A stretch of 54,767 nucleotides of DNA, from assembly GCA_937907525.1 (NCBI GenBank), contig CALCIB010000161.1, positions 1-54,767 of the forward strand, read 5' to 3'. The notes beneath the pieces are model-generated. The model saw only the letters and a program-made list of their open reading frames with translations. It searched no databases and was not told the origin of the DNA. The DNA comes from an uncultured Planctomycetales bacterium. GTDB taxonomy: Bacteria > Planctomycetota > Planctomycetia > Isosphaerales > Isosphaeraceae. Position numbers and translations under genes: made by a program. Below are positions 53,123 through 54,767 of the stretch, one piece after another. The first letter of the stretch is position 1. Each line of letters starts with the position of its first letter.

Positions 53123-54151
53123 GTGACGAACAAGCGGGCCTTCCTGGCTCGCGTTCTGGAGGCGGCCGGCGCGATCCGGACGCTTGAGGCGCTCGCCGAT
53201 TCGAGGCGGTCGGTGGTCTTGACGTACCATCGGATCGCGACGCCGGGGCCGTCGAACCCGTTCTACGACCCCACGGTCTCGGCCACGTCCGAGAGCCTCC
53301 GCGCCCAGATGGCGATGCTCCGCGACCGCTTCCGCGTCGTCCCGGCGGAGCGGCTGATCGACCCTCCCGATTCGGCCGATCCCAGGCCCCTCGCCGCCGT
53401 GACCTTCGACGACGGCTGCCGCGACAACTTCACCGCCGCGCTTCCGGTCCTCCGTGAGTTCGAAATCCCCGCCACCTTCTTCATCCCCACCGACTACCTC
53501 GAACGCCCCCGCCTCCCCTGGTGGGACCATGTGGCCTTCGTCGTGAAGGCGACGCGGCTGGAGCGCTTCACGATTCCCCGCGCCCCGGACGATCCCGCGC
53601 CGATCGTCGTGGACCTGACCGATCACGACCGCTCGGCCGCGATCATGGGCTTGATCCGGCCGATCCTCGACGGCGAGGTCGCCGACCGCGACGGCTTCCT
53701 CAAGCGGCTGGAGGACCGCGCCCAGGTCGACGTCGATTCACGGATTTTAGGCCGCGATCTGTTCATGTCGTGGTCCCACTTGAAGGCGATGGCCGCGGAG
53801 GGCCACGCGATCGGCTCGCACGCGCATTCCCACGTCGCGCTGGGAACCCTCTCCGACCACGACGCGCGCCGGGAGTTGGCGTTGTCGCGATCGATCCTGG
53901 AGGCCGCCGTCAATCGACCGGTTCGAGCGGTCGCCTACCCTTACGGCTGGCCGGGGGCCGTCTCCGATCGGACGTTCCGCCTGGCCGCGGCCGTCGGCTA
54001 TCGCGTCGGCTTCACCGCCTTCGAGGGGGCCGTCCGCCCCGGCCTCGACCCGCTCTCCCTCCCCCGCCTGAACGTCGGCGGCGGCGACTCCCCCCCCCTG
54101 CTCCGCGCCCGCGCCGCCCTCTGGCGAACGCTCGGCCGATCGTGGCTGTGA
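53123..54151 (+). CDS. Polysaccharide deacetylase (CE4/NodB type)
   Basis: About 342 residues from GTG 53123 (weak ribosome site, so the start is uncertain; the frame is open upstream). It has the NodB motifs: TFDDGCRDN (Asp-Asp catalytic and metal), SHAHSHVALG with the two His metal ligands, RAVAYPYGWPG, and a final LPRLNVGG. CE4 enzymes remove N- or O-acetyl groups from cell-wall or exopolysaccharides. There is no clear signal peptide or membrane anchor in the chosen start, although an upstream start might add one. It may act with the sugar-nucleotide genes nearby in surface polysaccharide production (inference). Confidence 0.87.
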   Translation: MTNKRAFLARVLEAAGAIRTLEALADSRRSVVLTYHRIATPGPSNPFYDPTVSATSESLRAQMAMLRDRFRVVPAERLIDPPDSADPRPLAAVTFDDGCRDNFTAALPVLREFEIPATFFIPTDYLERPRLPWWDHVAFVVKATRLERFTIPRAPDDPAPIVVDLTDHDRSAAIMGLIRPILDGEVADRDGFLKRLEDRAQVDVDSRILGRDLFMSWSHLKAMAAEGHAIGSHAHSHVALGTLSDHDARRELALSRSILEAAVNRPVRAVAYPYGWPGAVSDRTFRLAAAVGYRVGFTAFEGAVRPGLDPLSLPRLNVGGGDSPPLLRARAALWRTLGRSWL

Positions 54152-54374
54152 GCCGTCCGGCATCGGCTCCGATCGGGGTTCGTTCGCGCGCCGCGTCCGA
54201 AATTTGTCATCGCCGCAAAATCTGGTTTTGCAAATTGTTACGATCCGAAAATCGCTCGCGAAATTGGCTTTGAACGTCGAAGTCGAGTTGCAATTCAAGA
54301 CACCTCGCTCAGCCCCGCCGAGCCATGAACAACCGCCGGACGCGCGGGGCCGCCCCGATCCGCGGCCGCTTTTG
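54152..54374. other. Intergenic region with small AT-rich hairpin
   Basis: No gene is visible. GCAAAA (54215-54220) and TTTTGC (54226-54231) form a short hairpin near the end of the deacetylase gene, within a markedly AT-richer stretch (about 54200-54300). A terminator is possible, but the stem is only six pairs. Confidence 0.4.
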
Positions 54375-54525
54375 TAGTAGACCGTCGCTCTTAAGATCGT
54401 GGGTCGGTCGCCTGGTTTTTGTAGGCTGGGTCGTGACCCAGCTTGGAAAAAGCCAAGGCGCGCGAGGGCTGGGTCCAGACCCAGCCTACAAAAACACCCA
54501 CTCTCTTAAGTGCGACGGCCTAGTA
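54375..54525. repeat. 21-bp imperfect inverted repeats around palindrome 1
   Basis: TAGTAGACCGTCGCTCTTAAG (54375-54395) matches the reverse complement of 54505-54525 at 18 of 21 positions. Palindromic element 1 lies between the two arms, so it is nested in a larger hairpin-like element. Confidence 0.7.
54416..54494. repeat. REP-like palindromic element, copy 1
   Basis: A 69-bp core (54421-54489) that begins GTAGGCTGGGTC and ends GACCCAGCCTAC, extended by T-run and A-run. Each arm is itself a palindrome: GCTGGGTC-gt-GACCCAGC (54425-54442) and GCTGGGTC-ca-GACCCAGC (54468-54485). The layout is that of REP/MITE-type repeats; no RAYT transposase is in the window. Confidence 0.88.
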
Positions 54526-54591
54526 GGCTGGGTCGAGACCCAGCCCGGAGAAAGCGATGGCTCGCGAGGGCTGGGTCTCGACCCAGCCTAC
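54523..54591. repeat. REP-like palindromic element, copy 2
   Basis: A 69-bp copy of the same length and architecture, starting 102 bp after copy 1: GCTGGGTC-ga-GACCCAGC (54527-54544) and GCTGGGTC-tc-GACCCAGC (54570-54587). The spacer (GGAGAAAGCGATGGCTCGCGAGG) is also related to that of copy 1. Confidence 0.88.
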
Positions 54592-54742
54592 AAAAGCGGC
54601 CCGAAATCTCGGGCATGACAAGGCTCTTGTTTCCATCCCCCCTGATTGCCAAAGAACGACCGCCATATCAGACGATCCGCGGGGATCGTCTCGCGATTTC
54701 AGGTTTTTCCTGACCGTCACGGATTTTGGGGGCCTGGACGAA

Positions 54743-54765
54743 TCTTCCCCCCTTGCGGGGGAAGA
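54743..54765. repeat. Short palindrome TCTTCCCCC/GGGGGAAGA
   Basis: TCTTCCCCC (54743-54751), loop CTTGC, GGGGGAAGA (54757-54765). It is a strong 9-bp stem at the right edge, either a further repeat or a terminator of a gene beyond the window. Confidence 0.65.
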
Positions 54766-54767
54766 CA

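Noticed and set aside
54375..54591. CRISPR array at the right end
   Set aside because: Only two long palindromic copies, no regular short spacers and no cas gene; fits REP/MITE repeats.

Overview
The window looks like chromosome from a high-GC planctomycete of the Isosphaeraceae type (Paludisphaera/Singulisphaera-like; the genus is inference). The evidence is two DUF1559 (SBP_bac_10) proteins with prepilin-type N-termini, two PEP-CTERM proteins, a giant surface protein with the planctomycete N-terminal LEQRTLLS-type signal, a Ser/Thr kinase, a FmdB zinc ribbon and a typical planctomycete 80-residue protein. No transposase, integrase or CRISPR array was found. Two tRNA genes (Gly-CCC, Arg-ACG) are present.

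Layout. 1-250: 5' part of an exported Cys/Lys/Glu repeat protein that runs off the left edge. 524-928: small Cys-rich exported protein. 1117-2712: a protein kinase fused to a complete nicotinamidase. Divergent from it, 3047-7904 is a run of two paralogous membrane-anchored von Willebrand A proteins and a membrane-anchored dual-specificity-type phosphatase. 7973-8541: ParD/ParE toxin-antitoxin pair. 8611-9819: XylR-type (LacI-like sensor plus AraC HTH) regulator, divergent from a DUF1559 gene and a small lipoprotein, with three copies of a 23-bp operator-like site between them. 11540-13332: NAD(P)HX epimerase overlapping an exported esterase. Then FmdB, tRNA-Gly, an ABC exporter with a large coiled-coil insertion, tRNA-Arg and a PPP-type phosphatase.

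17538-34853 holds a small PEP-CTERM protein and a 16.6-kb gene for a protein of about 5,540 residues: PPC domains, a LamG lectin domain, nine CARDB repeats, Ig/FnIII-like repeats, a dockerin-like segment and a C-terminal subtilisin protease with intact D/H/S triad. 35407-40952: metallophosphatase, small HCPVC protein, ECF-type sigma factor, second DUF1559 protein with lipoprotein, a choice-of-anchor M-like PEP-CTERM protein and DUF434. 40959-47577 is a same-strand run: gyrA, an OLD-like AAA ATPase, a DUF3226 TOPRIM-type protein and a SWIM zinc-finger protein; the ATPase/TOPRIM pair resembles two-gene nuclease defence modules. 47884-54151: nucleotide-sugar enzymes (RfbB, RMD-like), a hydrolase-fold protein lacking its serine nucleophile, an NTF2-like membrane protein, an HD phosphohydrolase, the 80-residue planctomycete protein and a polysaccharide deacetylase. 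The right end (54375-54765) is non-coding with nested palindromic repeats.

Themes are phospho-signalling (kinase-nicotinamidase, HCX5R phosphatase, two PPP enzymes), cell-surface display and polysaccharide handling, and a possible defence module. Functional links between neighbours are inference from strand, spacing and overlap.
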